This document shows positions 16,837 to 25,947 of a stretch of 64,000 nt of DNA, piece after piece (position 1 is the first letter of the stretch; every line of letters starts with the position of its first letter). The stretch lies in assembly GCF_963677315.1 (NCBI RefSeq), contig NZ_OY781939.1, positions 1,860,001 through 1,924,000 on the forward strand, read 5' to 3'. Made by a program: the position numbers and the translations under genes. Below the pieces are notes generated by a model. That model made no database searches. It was not told the DNA's origin and worked only from the letters and a program-made list of their open reading frames with translations. The stretch comes from an uncultured Sphaerochaeta sp. Its GTDB lineage: Bacteria; Spirochaetota; Spirochaetia; Sphaerochaetales; Sphaerochaetaceae.

Positions 16837-18323
16837 TTTTTTGCCTTCCTCGCCAGTCTCTTTGTCTTCCACTCATCATAGAAAGCGTATACCAAGGAGA
16901 TCACAATCAGGACCCAGATGACGTTCCCGATCGGGCGGGAGAAGAATGTCATCAAGTCCCCTCCAGACCCCTTGATTGAATCAACAAAGTACTTCTCCAG
17001 GTCACTACCAAGAATGAAGCCGATGAGGAATGAGGGAATGCTGTACTTGAACTTTGCAAAGAAGTATCCAACCACACCAAAGAAGAGCATTGCCCATACA
17101 TCAAACATATTTCCGTTCTGGGTCGCGTAGCTTCCGACCGTACAGAGCAGGATGATGACAGGATATATTCTCGCCTTAGGGAAGTTGATGACCTTAACAA
17201 TGTACTTAATCGGATAGAACATCACAATGTACATGAAGATATTTGCAACACCCATGGCAACCAGGATTGTTTTCCAGATATCAGGATTATTGGTGATGAA
17301 CAGCGGTCCAACTTGGATTCCCTGAAGCATAAAGGCTCCGATAAGTACTGCAGTGGTACTGTCACCGGGAATACCAAGGGAAAGCAAGGGGATCAAGGCA
17401 CCACCGGTCAAACCGTTGTTGGCCCCTTCACTTGCGACCAATCCACCAATATATCCGGTACCGAACTTCTCTGGATGCTTACTCATGCTCTTTGCCTGTG
17501 AATAGGAGAGCAAGGAAGCTGCTGAGCCTCCAACACCAGGAAGAACCCCGACAAAGGTTCCGATAAGACCACTACGAATCAGATTAAATCCCTGTCCCTT
17601 GAAATCCTTGAAAGAGAACTTACGGGTCTCATGGTTCAGGTCAATATCCTGATGCTCTTCCTTGATGCCGGTCTCAGCCTCCTGGAAAATCTGTACCAAG
17701 GCAAAAAGACCAATCAGGACAGGTAGAAGCTGGAAGCCCATGCGTAAATCAACACGGAACAACTTAGGAACCATACGCATCGTATTGTTGTCAGCAAACT
17801 GCCCAATGAGGGAGATCAGTACACCGGCAAAACCGGCAAAGATTCCCTTGATCATACTTCCCTTGCTCAAGGCAGCAATGATGGTCAGGGCAAATACAAT
17901 GATAAGGAACTTCTCAATGGCAGAAAAGTTGATCGCCAGGCGTGCAAGTGGTGGGGTAAAGAACCAGAGGCTGGCAAGACTGATAAGTCCACCAACCAGA
18001 CTTGCGGTGATACCAATCCTGAGTGCTCTGAGTCCCTCTCCACGCTTTGCCATGGGGAATCCGTCAAACCCAGTACAGATAGAAGAAGGAGTACCAGGAA
18101 TATTCAACAGGATAGCAGGGATCAAACCGCCTGAGATACCACCAACATAGAGTCCCAGTAAAAGGAACAGACTGGTGGTAAGACTATATGCATAGGTAAG
18201 GGGAAGGAAGATGGCAATCGCCATCGTTGCTGTCATGCCGGGAAGGGAGCCAAATACAACACCGATTACTACGCCTAAAAGAGACATCATAATCTGTAGC
18301 GGTCCGAATGCAAAAATTTCCAT
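16833..18323 (-). CDS. tctA: Tripartite tricarboxylate transporter large subunit TctA (second system)
   Basis: 496 aa polytopic permease with GSLPGMTA, LLNIPGTPSS, GVLPGVGGSAAS and LSLGIPGDST motifs in family order. It is clearly diverged from the tctA at 5306-6853, so it is a separate system rather than part of the recent duplication. It is coupled to garD by a 4-bp overlap, which points to galactarate/glucarate as the cargo. 15 bp separates it from tctB. Confidence 0.93.
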   Translation of the reverse strand: MEIFAFGPLQIMMSLLGVVIGVVFGSLPGMTATMAIAIFLPLTYAYSLTTSLFLLLGLYVGGISGGLIPAILLNIPGTPSSICTGFDGFPMAKRGEGLRALRIGITASLVGGLISLASLWFFTPPLARLAINFSAIEKFLIIVFALTIIAALSKGSMIKGIFAGFAGVLISLIGQFADNNTMRMVPKLFRVDLRMGFQLLPVLIGLFALVQIFQEAETGIKEEHQDIDLNHETRKFSFKDFKGQGFNLIRSGLIGTFVGVLPGVGGSAASLLSYSQAKSMSKHPEKFGTGYIGGLVASEGANNGLTGGALIPLLSLGIPGDSTTAVLIGAFMLQGIQVGPLFITNNPDIWKTILVAMGVANIFMYIVMFYPIKYIVKVINFPKARIYPVIILLCTVGSYATQNGNMFDVWAMLFFGVVGYFFAKFKYSIPSFLIGFILGSDLEKYFVDSIKGSGGDLMTFFSRPIGNVIWVLIVISLVYAFYDEWKTKRLARKAKK

Positions 18324-18338
18324 TATGTACCTCCTCTG

Positions 18339-18794
18339 TTACGGCAGGGTAATCTTGAAGACCTGGCCGAAAAAGAACCAGATTAGCAGTGAAGAAAACA
18401 CGGCAATAATCAGGGAGATCAGCAAGGACCTGAAGTCATGGTTCGACCAGAATTTCTTGGTCTTGAAGGCAACGGGGATGGAGGAGAGCTGGTGAATCCC
18501 TACAAACAATACATTGAATAAGAAGATAAAAATAATCGATGCAGGAAGAAACCCGAGCAATTCCATAGAGGGAATATACAAGACAAGAAGGATCAAGGTT
18601 CCTGGTAGTCGTACCTTATCCCAGTCCTTCTCAAAGAAATGATAGTTCTTGAAATTGAAGAACGGCGTTCCCTGTCTCTTGCACTTCAATGCACGCTGGA
18701 TCAGCATGATGATGGCAAAGAAGGCCAGGATTCCCATGATGATCGGAGGGAAGATCCAGTGGGACGTTGAAAGTTTGTAATCAATATGCGGCAT
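18339..18794 (-). CDS. tctB: Tripartite tricarboxylate transporter small subunit TctB (second system)
   Basis: 151 aa with four hydrophobic segments (one near the N terminus, then a pair around 65-100 and a last near 125-145). GGAG lies 6 nt before the start. Identity rests mainly on its position between tctC and tctA and its size and topology, as is usual for TctB. Confidence 0.85.
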   Translation of the reverse strand: MPHIDYKLSTSHWIFPPIIMGILAFFAIIMLIQRALKCKRQGTPFFNFKNYHFFEKDWDKVRLPGTLILLVLYIPSMELLGFLPASIIFIFLFNVLFVGIHQLSSIPVAFKTKKFWSNHDFRSLLISLIIAVFSSLLIWFFFGQVFKITLP

Positions 18795-18810
18795 AGGTTT
18801 CTCCTCATAG

Positions 18811-18842
18811 ACTGACTGCAGGGCATAGGTCCTGCAGTCAGT
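18811..18842 (-). promoter_or_regulatory. Intercistronic stem-loop between tctC2 and tctB2
   Basis: Perfect 12-bp arms ACTGACTGCAGG / CCTGCAGTCAGT around an 8-nt loop, with no T-run. Same placement as the hairpin in the first tct operon. Confidence 0.75.
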
Positions 18843-18864
18843 ATACCATTAGGAATTAGATAAT

Positions 18865-19896
18865 TTACAGAACCAGATCGTCCAAGGACGGAGCTCTGTC
18901 GATCAAGCCCTGGAGGCTGTCACGCTTATCATAGATGAAGGTTTTGCTCTCTTCGACATTGAGGTACTTGCCAGGACGGAAGTTCATCTTGCCCAGGTCA
19001 GCCTTCAAGCCAGGGTCAGCATTGACATTCTTCATAGCAGCTTCAAGCTCAGCTACCAATTCTGCTGGGAAATCCTTCGGCAGATAGATCAGGAAGTCCT
19101 TGGCGAAGCGGAACTCTTTTCCATCAAGGGTGATGCCAAGATCAGCATAGCTGGCCTCATCAACGCCTTCGATATTGTCCAAGAGACCCATATACTTCAT
19201 AGCAAGCTTCGGATCGTCAGTCTGGGTGTACTGCAGAAGACTGGTGTAGTCAGCGAAGATTACGTCAGCATTTCCGTCCCAGAGCATCTGGAGTTTGTCA
19301 CCAGTGGATCCACCAATAACTACACGGATTCTGTCAGCAATGTCAGCACCATAGGTATCCATGACCCACTGCCAGTATACGATGAATCCAACGTGGGAAA
19401 CACCACCAGCTTCACAAGCCATGCGGACGACTTCACTAGGATTCTGCTTCAAGTACTCAGGAATTTCTGCAAGACTCTCATAAGGAGCCTCAACCTTTGC
19501 ACCCCATGCACTACCAGGATTCTGTGCAATACGAGGACCAACAGTCATATTCTCAAGGCTGTACATCTCGTCATATGCCCCAAAGGAGATGCCAAGATAG
19601 GTCATGTCATGGAACATCATGATGGTGTTACCATCGGGTTTGACGGTCTGCATTGCATCAAGAGCAACAGCTGCACCTACAGCATCAACTTTCAGGTTTG
19701 CACCAAGTTCCCTGCCAAGATAGCGGCTGACGGTCTCAGCGATCAAATAGGAATCACCACCGGTAGAGGTGGAACCAATAACAACACGTACATTCTTCCC
19801 TTCAAAAGTGGGAACAGCTTCCTCACCGGCACCTGCTGCGAACAGCGCACCACCGGCTAACATCAAACAGAGCGAGAGAAGCAATAGTTTCTTCAT
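18865..19896 (-). CDS. tctC: TctC-family solute-binding protein (second system)
   Basis: 343 aa. Signal peptide MKKLLLLSLCLMLAGGALFA then AGAGEE; the mature chain has the VVIGSTSTGGDSYL ligand loop, VKPDGNTIMMFHD and the Bug-like C-terminal lobe. The single signal-peptide Cys lies inside the hydrophobic core without a lipobox, so it is not an obvious lipoprotein. It heads the tctCBA-garD operon and presumably binds a hexarate. Confidence 0.88.
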   Translation of the reverse strand: MKKLLLLSLCLMLAGGALFAAGAGEEAVPTFEGKNVRVVIGSTSTGGDSYLIAETVSRYLGRELGANLKVDAVGAAVALDAMQTVKPDGNTIMMFHDMTYLGISFGAYDEMYSLENMTVGPRIAQNPGSAWGAKVEAPYESLAEIPEYLKQNPSEVVRMACEAGGVSHVGFIVYWQWVMDTYGADIADRIRVVIGGSTGDKLQMLWDGNADVIFADYTSLLQYTQTDDPKLAMKYMGLLDNIEGVDEASYADLGITLDGKEFRFAKDFLIYLPKDFPAELVAELEAAMKNVNADPGLKADLGKMNFRPGKYLNVEESKTFIYDKRDSLQGLIDRAPSLDDLVL

Positions 19897-20367
19897 ACGA
19901 TACTCTCCTTTCTAAACTAAGCATCCCCGGATGGGGATTTCAATATGTGGATCCTTATTACAGGTCCAGATCCCTAACAGATGAACAATGAACGCTTCCA
20001 GGCAAAATACCACTTCCCGGTTACAGCACCTTATCCATATCAATAGCCTAAGCTTGGATTTTCCATATGTCAACGAAAAAATTATATTTTTCAAAAACTT
20101 TTTGATTTTTCTATAATATTATATGAAATAATCAACTAACTTGTGAAAGAATATACAGCATTTGCATATATCCCAGTAAATCAGTAAAATATAATCTAAT
20201 CATTATTTAGTATTTATAATACAACTAATTATATATACCTATCCCCAATTTTTCATTGATGAGTACTCTTTGTATTCATCGTCCCAAATTCATAAACCAC
20301 GAGAATATGCACTAGATTATGTATAATGGCATTAGAATTTTATACAGCTCCTTATAACGCACACATG
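19897..20367. promoter_or_regulatory. AT-rich upstream region of the tctCBA-garD operon
   Basis: 470 bp, strongly AT-rich between 20050 and 20340, no credible gene. A 12-bp palindrome TATAATATTATA lies at 20112-20123 and could be a -10 element or regulator site. The rest is unexplained. Confidence 0.45.
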
Positions 20368-21282
20368 CTATAAAACCATTCCCCAGATCGGAATAGAAAC
20401 CAAGGAAAGAAACGTGCTGACAATGACCAACTTTGAAGCATAGATGGTATCCCTTCCATATTTGGAGGCCAGGATTACCGTGGAAGATCCCCCAGGCATT
20501 GCTGCCAAGATGACAGAGACCCCGATGATCAGTGGATCGAGGCCAAGAAGCTTTGTAGCAACGAATGAGACCAAGGGAATAAAGCCAAGGCGCAGCAAGG
20601 AAAAACTCACAAGATTCCTGTCGATACGTAGGTGCTCTTTCTTCATCTCAGCAAACAATGAGCCGATAAGCATCATGGACAAGGCCGTGGTACAGCTAGC
20701 GAGAGAAGAGAGCGTCATTTCCATAAAGGAAGGAATCTTGACCGGAAACACCATCCAAAGAAGCCCAATGTACACTGCAACCATGCAGGGGTGGAGAATG
20801 ACTTTCAGTGCAGCCTGCTTCCTGTTGACTGCCGCTGGGCTGAAAATGGAAAGACCGGCGGTCCACATGACTATTCGCTGGGGGATCAGGTAAATCGATG
20901 CATACATGAATCCTGCAGCCCCGAAGAGTTCTCCTGCAATGGGCAGTCCAAGAAATCCTGCATTGGAGACCAAAAGCCCATAGCGTAAGACACTCTTCTT
21001 TCCCTGCTCCTGCTTACCATAGGTCACCTTGGAGAGCAGGAAACAGAACAGTTGTATTCCTACTGACACAAAAAAGATTATGGAGAAGGAGAGTAATATC
21101 TTCCTACTAACATCCATCCTGAAGGAGAGAATAATACTGCTCGGTAGGGTCACATAGAGCACGAGGTCAGTCAGGAACCCCTTTGTGTGCTCACTGAACA
21201 ACCCTACTTTTCGAAGCAATGCCCCTACCGCCAACAAGGCGAAGAGTTGCCCTTGCAGATTCCATAGATTCGCGAGATCCAT
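20368..21282 (-). CDS. AEC (auxin efflux carrier) family transporter
   Basis: 304 aa with about ten hydrophobic segments. Family features include the SNAGFLGLPIAG segment in the first half and AAMPGGSSTVILASKYG near the C terminus, as in malonate/malate carriers (MdcF-like). I prefer the ATG at 21282, 9 nt after AAGGAAG, over the TTG two codons upstream. It lies 64 bp downstream of gudD and may be cotranscribed, suggesting transport of an acid intermediate or by-product. Direction and substrate are unknown. Confidence 0.8.
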   Translation of the reverse strand: MDLANLWNLQGQLFALLAVGALLRKVGLFSEHTKGFLTDLVLYVTLPSSIILSFRMDVSRKILLSFSIIFFVSVGIQLFCFLLSKVTYGKQEQGKKSVLRYGLLVSNAGFLGLPIAGELFGAAGFMYASIYLIPQRIVMWTAGLSIFSPAAVNRKQAALKVILHPCMVAVYIGLLWMVFPVKIPSFMEMTLSSLASCTTALSMMLIGSLFAEMKKEHLRIDRNLVSFSLLRLGFIPLVSFVATKLLGLDPLIIGVSVILAAMPGGSSTVILASKYGRDTIYASKLVIVSTFLSLVSIPIWGMVL

Positions 21283-21346
21283 ATGCAATTTCTTCCTTCA
21301 GTTACTAGCGACGGGACGGCGAGAATCCGTCCCGTCCTGAACCGCC

Positions 21347-22672
21347 TTAGCGAACCAAAGCAGGGCTCTTGGGATCGAACTTCCAACCAGGGATCAGGAA
21401 CTGCATACCCTCTGCATCATCCCGTGCGCCAAGCTTCTGGTCAACATACAGCTTATGCGCTTTCTCAACCTGGGCTCGGTCGACTTCGATACCCAGTCCT
21501 GGCTTACCGGTGAGTGCAATATGCCCATCCTCAATCTTCATCGGATCGACACTCAGACGCTCAATTCCCTCCTGCCAGATCCAGTGTGTATCGATTGCCG
21601 TTGGATTGCCCGGAACGGCCGCACCTACATGGGCGATCATAGCCAGGGAGATATCAAAGTGGTTATTGGAGTGTGAACCCCAAGTAAGGCCAAACTCATC
21701 ACAGAGCTGACCAACCCTGACCGCACCGCTCATCGTCCAGAAGTGACAATCGGCAAGAGGGATATCCACACTCTGCAACTCCAGGGAGTGACCGAACTGT
21801 CTCCAGTCAGTGGCAATCATATTCGTTGCGGTAGGAAGGCCGGTAGCACGACGGAACTCACTGAGAACCTCCCGTCCACTGTACCCGTTCTCTGCACCAC
21901 AAGGATCCTCACAATAAGTAAGGATACCGTGCATATCCTTGCAGAGGCTGATTGCCTCCTTGAGCGACCAGCCACCATTAGGATCGAGGGTCATACGGGC
22001 ATCAGGATAGGCTTTCTTCATGGCCTTGATCACCTCAATCTCCTGCTTGCCTTGCAACACGCCTCCCTTGAGCTTGAAGTCCTTGAAGCCATAGAGATCC
22101 TGGCTTGCCCTGGCAAGCTCAATCACCGCGTCGGCATCAAGTGCTTCTTCATGACGAAGGCGATACCAGTCCTCACTGTTCTTTTCATCAGCGTAATAGG
22201 GAAGGGTTGTCTTCTTGCGATCTCCGATGAAGAAGAGATACCCGAGTACTTTTACACGGTCCCTGATCTTCCCATCCCCCAGAAGGGATGCAACAGGAAC
22301 CTCAAGATACTTGCCCAGAAGGTCGAGAAGAGGAGCTTCAATTGCGGTAACTACGTGGATCCCTGTACGTAAATCGAACGTTTGCAAACCACGTACGTCA
22401 TTTTCATCATTCCCGAGTGCTTCCTTGACCTTCAGGAGTGTCTGCTTGTATTCGCTGATCTTGGAACCCTCAACCACAGGTTTCACATCTTCAAGAGCTT
22501 TGGTGATCTTCTGGCCACCGGGGACCTCACCTACTCCGGTGTTTCCCTGACTATCGGTCAAGATGACAATATTACGGGTAAAATATGGCCCATGGGCTCC
22601 ACTGAGGTTCAGCAGCATGCTGTCCTTTCCTGCAACGGGAAAGACTTCCATTTTCTGAATATACGGAATCAT
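21347..22672 (-). CDS. gudD: Glucarate dehydratase
   Basis: 441 aa enolase-superfamily enzyme. Catalytic positions align to E. coli GudD with a constant offset of 5: Lys202 in KLKGG, metal ligands Asp230 (LDPNGG), Glu255 (CEDPCG) and Asn284 ([10 protein letters not shown]), and the His334 base in [10 protein letters not shown]. It converts D-glucarate to 5-keto-4-deoxyglucarate, the same product as GarD. Start MIPYIQK follows GGAGGAG. It is divergent from the IclR regulator, separated by 317 bp of AT-rich DNA with candidate operators. Confidence 0.94.
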   Translation of the reverse strand: MIPYIQKMEVFPVAGKDSMLLNLSGAHGPYFTRNIVILTDSQGNTGVGEVPGGQKITKALEDVKPVVEGSKISEYKQTLLKVKEALGNDENDVRGLQTFDLRTGIHVVTAIEAPLLDLLGKYLEVPVASLLGDGKIRDRVKVLGYLFFIGDRKKTTLPYYADEKNSEDWYRLRHEEALDADAVIELARASQDLYGFKDFKLKGGVLQGKQEIEVIKAMKKAYPDARMTLDPNGGWSLKEAISLCKDMHGILTYCEDPCGAENGYSGREVLSEFRRATGLPTATNMIATDWRQFGHSLELQSVDIPLADCHFWTMSGAVRVGQLCDEFGLTWGSHSNNHFDISLAMIAHVGAAVPGNPTAIDTHWIWQEGIERLSVDPMKIEDGHIALTGKPGLGIEVDRAQVEKAHKLYVDQKLGARDDAEGMQFLIPGWKFDPKSPALVR

Positions 22673-22989
22673 GATATCTCCTCCTAGCTTATAAGCATCT
22701 AGCATATGGTATTCTGTGTGCAGTATCTATTTCATGCTATAGTGCTTTTTCTCATATGTCAATTTTTATTATAGTTTTTATAATTTGTATTTAGTTTTTT
22801 ATAACTATGTTTGAGCTTATTACCTACAGTTTCATGGATTTATGTAGTTATCAATGCTATCTACACCATTTTCATAGGCATTACATAGATGATTATCGTA
22901 TTTCCTTTGATAATTTCATGGATACATGCGATACTATAATTGTGTTATAATAATTTGCATATATTTCAAATAGGAAAGAGGACGTTATC
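22673..22989. promoter_or_regulatory. gudD-iclR divergent promoter region
   Basis: Very AT-rich, no gene. A palindrome ATTATA-GTTTT-TATAAT (6+5+6) lies at 22768-22784; a related word, ATTATAGTTTCTTACAG, lies at 25814-25830 upstream of garR copy 2. These could be IclR-family operators. Homology between two AT-rich regions can arise by chance, so confidence is low. Confidence 0.35.
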
Positions 22990-23781
22990 ATGCCGAATGA
23001 CACTGACAAATACAACATCAAAGCTGTTTCTCGTTGCTTCCAGATACTCGACTATGCCGCTGAGCAAAGTGGCCCCATCTCCATCCAGGACGTCTGTACC
23101 GCCTTGGACACCAACAGCAATATGGCTTTTCGCCTGTTGGCAAGCTTACAGAGTTCCGGGTACATGACCAAAGACCCATACACCGGCTTGTATGCGATCA
23201 GCCTGAAGACGCTCAAACTCAGCAGAAGTGCACTTCACTCCCAGGAAATTCGGAAAGTTACCATGCCCTACCTTGAGCTTCTGTGGAATCAATTCCCCAA
23301 GGCAAACGTCAATATGGCAGTCTTCTACAACGGTGAAGTACTTATGCTCGACCGAATTGACACCCAGAGCACTCCTCGTACCTATTTCACCCCAGGCAGG
23401 CAGCTACCCATTCACTGTACGGCACTGGGAAAAGTACTTACCAGCGAACTGGAAGAAAATCAGGTGGATGCCCTGCTCAAGGAAAAAGGCCTTACCAAGT
23501 ATACTGAGCAGACCATCACCGACCCAGTCGCGTTCAAGAAAGAGCTTGCAAAGGTTCGCAGTGAAGGTTGCGCCCGTGACCGCAATGAGTTCATCGACGG
23601 AGATAACTGCTCTGCTGTTCCAGTAAGAGGAAGGGATGGGAAAATTATTGCTGGCATCAGCGTAAGTGCCCTGGTATCCAATATGAGTGTGGAAGAGATT
23701 GAGAGAGCCATTCCTCGTCTCAAGGATACTGCTTCCAGAATCTCTTATATGATGGGATTCACCACAACTCCGGTTCTGTAA
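22990..23781 (+). CDS. IclR-family transcriptional regulator
   Basis: 263 aa. N-terminal winged helix (about 8-70; SIQDVCTALDTNSNMAFRLLASLQSSGYM), then a GAF-like IclR effector domain with the conserved PIHCTALGK motif and a C-terminal CSAVPVRGRDGKIIAGISVS. AGAGGA precedes the start. IclR regulators such as KdgR/KdgR-like proteins respond to keto-deoxy sugar acids. Position next to gudD and kdgD-garR makes it the probable controller of hexarate catabolism. Confidence 0.9.
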   Translation: MPNDTDKYNIKAVSRCFQILDYAAEQSGPISIQDVCTALDTNSNMAFRLLASLQSSGYMTKDPYTGLYAISLKTLKLSRSALHSQEIRKVTMPYLELLWNQFPKANVNMAVFYNGEVLMLDRIDTQSTPRTYFTPGRQLPIHCTALGKVLTSELEENQVDALLKEKGLTKYTEQTITDPVAFKKELAKVRSEGCARDRNEFIDGDNCSAVPVRGRDGKIIAGISVSALVSNMSVEEIERAIPRLKDTASRISYMMGFTTTPVL

Positions 23782-23809
23782 TCTGAGTCAAAATATACAG
23801 TATTTTACA

Positions 23810-23835
23810 GAGGGTCATCGTTATTGATGACCCTC
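23810..23835. terminator. Bidirectional terminator between iclR and kdgD copy 2
   Basis: GAGGGTCATC, 6-nt loop, GATGACCCTC: a perfect 10-bp stem between convergent genes. Flanking T-runs are weak (TCATTGTAT on plus), so termination strength is uncertain. Confidence 0.65.
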
Positions 23836-23864
23836 TCATTGTATACGCTAGTTCTGGAAACGAG

Positions 23865-24770
23865 TTATTCCACGACGTCGAAGCCACCATCGATGAGGCT
23901 CTGACGGAGGTTCTCCATCTGAGCGGCCGGGCTTGGCATCGTGGGAAGGTAGGGCCTGCCCACCCTTGTCCCCACCAGGTTCGCCAGGTCCTTCGTTGCC
24001 ACCGGGAAGCTCGACTTGTCGGTGGCCAGGCGGATCGGGTTCAGCCTCTGCTGCGCCTCAAGCGATCCCTTGATGTCTCCGGCCACATACTTCTCGTAGA
24101 TCGAGCACACCAGACGCGGCAGGTAGTTCGCCGTCGAGCACACCGCACCGACCGCCCCGACCCCAAGGCCCGAGTAGATCAGCGTATCCTTCCCGCTCAG
24201 CACCTTGAAGCCGATGTCGGCGTTCCGCCTCACGAACTCCATCGTCTGCGTCAGGTCCCCGCTCGAGTCCTTCATCCCCACCAGGTTGGGGATGCTGTGC
24301 GCCAGCTCCTGGACCAGGTCCTGGCTCATCGCGTACCCGCATCTGCCGGGGTTGTTGTACAGCAGCACCGGCACCTCGCTCACTGCAGCGGCTATGGTAC
24401 GGAAGTGCTGCTTCAGCTCCTCCTCCGTCGGCTTCAGGAACATCGGCTGCAGGATCGACACGCTCCTCGCCCCAAGGCGCACACCCATCCTCGCCAGGCG
24501 CACACACTTGCTCGTGCGTATCGCCCCCACTCCCATGTAGATAGGCACCCGCCCTGCGCACTGCTCCACCATGATCTTCAGGGCCTCTTCCATCTCGCCC
24601 TCTTCCATCATGTAGAACTCGCCGTTCGACCCGAAGGCAAGGATGCCGGAGCATCCCCCCTCGATGACAAAGTCCACCACCTTCCTCAGCGACGCCTCGT
24701 CCACCTTCTCGTCTTCCGTGATCGGGGTCACGATCGGGGGTATGATCCCCTTGATGAAACTCGTATCCAT
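23865..24770 (-). CDS. DapA/KdgD-family lyase, copy 2 (complete)
   Basis: 301 aa, normal family length. GSNGEF (47-52) replaces the GTTGE loop of DapA, so it does not look like a lysine-pathway enzyme. Tyr138 in YNNPG and Schiff-base Lys167 in VGMKDSS are present. With GarD and GudD in the same cluster, the natural substrate is 5-keto-4-deoxyglucarate. Pairing with GarR favours the aldolase product tartronate semialdehyde over the dehydratase/decarboxylase (KdgD) route, for which a 2,5-dioxopentanoate dehydrogenase would be expected and is not seen here. It is 14 bp downstream of garR copy 2. Confidence 0.87.
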   Translation of the reverse strand: MDTSFIKGIIPPIVTPITEDEKVDEASLRKVVDFVIEGGCSGILAFGSNGEFYMMEEGEMEEALKIMVEQCAGRVPIYMGVGAIRTSKCVRLARMGVRLGARSVSILQPMFLKPTEEELKQHFRTIAAAVSEVPVLLYNNPGRCGYAMSQDLVQELAHSIPNLVGMKDSSGDLTQTMEFVRRNADIGFKVLSGKDTLIYSGLGVGAVGAVCSTANYLPRLVCSIYEKYVAGDIKGSLEAQQRLNPIRLATDKSSFPVATKDLANLVGTRVGRPYLPTMPSPAAQMENLRQSLIDGGFDVVE

Positions 24771-25673
24771 GCCTCTCTCCTTTCTCAGTCGCCGATCTTC
24801 GTACCGCTCACCTTCGCATAGTAGCGGGCAAGCGCACTGTGGTCGTCGCCCCCGAACCCGTCGGCGTGCAGCGTCTCCATCATCTCCCTCACATATGCGG
24901 TCAACGGCAGGGGCGATCCCACCCCGTGGCCCGTGTCCATCGCATTGGCCAAATCCTTGATGTGCAGGTCGATCTTGAATCCCGGCTTGAAATTCGATTC
25001 CATCATCATCGGTGCCTTCGCGTTCATCACCGTGGAGCCGGCAAGCCCCCCCTTGATCGCGTCGAACACCAGGTGCGGGTCGACACCGGCCTTCTTCACC
25101 AGCGTGAACGCCTCGCCCACAGCAGCTATGTTCAGTGCAACAATGATCTGGTTCGCAAGCTTGGTCGTGTTCCCCGCACCGATCGGCCCGCAGTGCACCG
25201 CACTCGCCCCCATGACCAGCAGGATCTCCTTCAGTTCCTCGAAGAGTTCCTTCTCCCCGCCGACCATGATCGCAAGGGTCCCATCGATAGCCTTGGGCTC
25301 CCCGCCGGAGACGGGGGCGTCGAGCATCCTCACGCCCTTACCGGCGCAGGCCTTCTCCACTTCCTGGCTTGCAAGCGGCGCGATCGAGCTCATGTCCACC
25401 AGCTTCAGGCCGGCCTTCGCCCCCTCAAGCACACCCTTCTCTCCCAGCACCACACTCTTCACGTGCGGGCTGTTGGGCAGCATCGTGATCACCAGGGGCA
25501 CCTGAGCAGCCACATCGGCAGCCGAGGCTGCTTCCTTTGCACCGGATGCAACAACATCCTTAACACTTGCCTTGTTCAGGTCGAAACACACCACCTCATG
25601 CCCTGCCTTCAGCAGGTTCTTTGCCATGGGCTTGCCCATGATCCCCAGTCCGATAAATCCAATCTTCATTGTA
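23927..25673. repeat. 1.75-kb near-identical direct repeat, copy B (kdgD-garR)
   Basis: Second copy of 1-1747. The repeat boundary falls 4 bp before the garR start codon, so promoter and ribosome binding site are unique to each copy. Confidence 0.95.
24785..25669 (-). CDS. garR: 2-hydroxy-3-oxopropionate reductase, copy 2
   Basis: 294 aa, essentially the same protein as 859-1743: GLGIMG, DAPVSGG and Lys170 in GAGNTTK are all intact. Unlike copy 1, it heads its own transcription unit. GAGGAG lies 8 nt upstream and about 270 bp of AT-rich DNA separates it from the next gene. It reduces tartronate semialdehyde from hexarate cleavage to glycerate. Confidence 0.93.
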   Translation of the reverse strand: MKIGFIGLGIMGKPMAKNLLKAGHEVVCFDLNKASVKDVVASGAKEAASAADVAAQVPLVITMLPNSPHVKSVVLGEKGVLEGAKAGLKLVDMSSIAPLASQEVEKACAGKGVRMLDAPVSGGEPKAIDGTLAIMVGGEKELFEELKEILLVMGASAVHCGPIGAGNTTKLANQIIVALNIAAVGEAFTLVKKAGVDPHLVFDAIKGGLAGSTVMNAKAPMMMESNFKPGFKIDLHIKDLANAMDTGHGVGSPLPLTAYVREMMETLHADGFGGDDHSALARYYAKVSGTKIGD

Positions 25674-25947
25674 TATCTCCTCATTACATATATTGATCAG
25701 GTATAACGAAGATGGTATGCCGAATGCCAACATGACGGGCACACCATTATCCCTAGAAGCACAAATGGCTCCTAGGGATAGAGTAAGGGGAGTCTTAATT
25801 TCTGTCAACTAAAATTATAGTTTCTTACAGTACTATTATATTTTTTAAACCCTATTATATAAATTTCAAACTGCATTATACAGACACGCCTTGAAGACTT
25901 CTCACGCTCTGCTCACCTTTATAGGATGGCAAACAGAGCCACCGATG
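25670..25947. promoter_or_regulatory. garR-kdgD copy 2 promoter region
   Basis: 278 bp, AT-rich at 25800-25880. Contains an inverted repeat, AGCCATTTGTGCT-like arms around 25740-25780 (CCCTAG...CTAGGG: ATCCCTAGAAG and CTCCTAGGGAT), and ATTATAGTTTCTTACAG at 25814-25830. No gene seen. Confidence 0.4.

Noticed and set aside
19912..20094. 60-codon minus-strand frame upstream of tctC2
   Set aside because: No ribosome binding site, no conserved pattern, lies in the promoter region.
24058..24654. A 198-codon frame within kdgD copy 2 on the same strand
   Set aside because: Shadow of the kdgD frame; composition of Arg/Gly/Ala typical of a frameshifted GC-rich gene.
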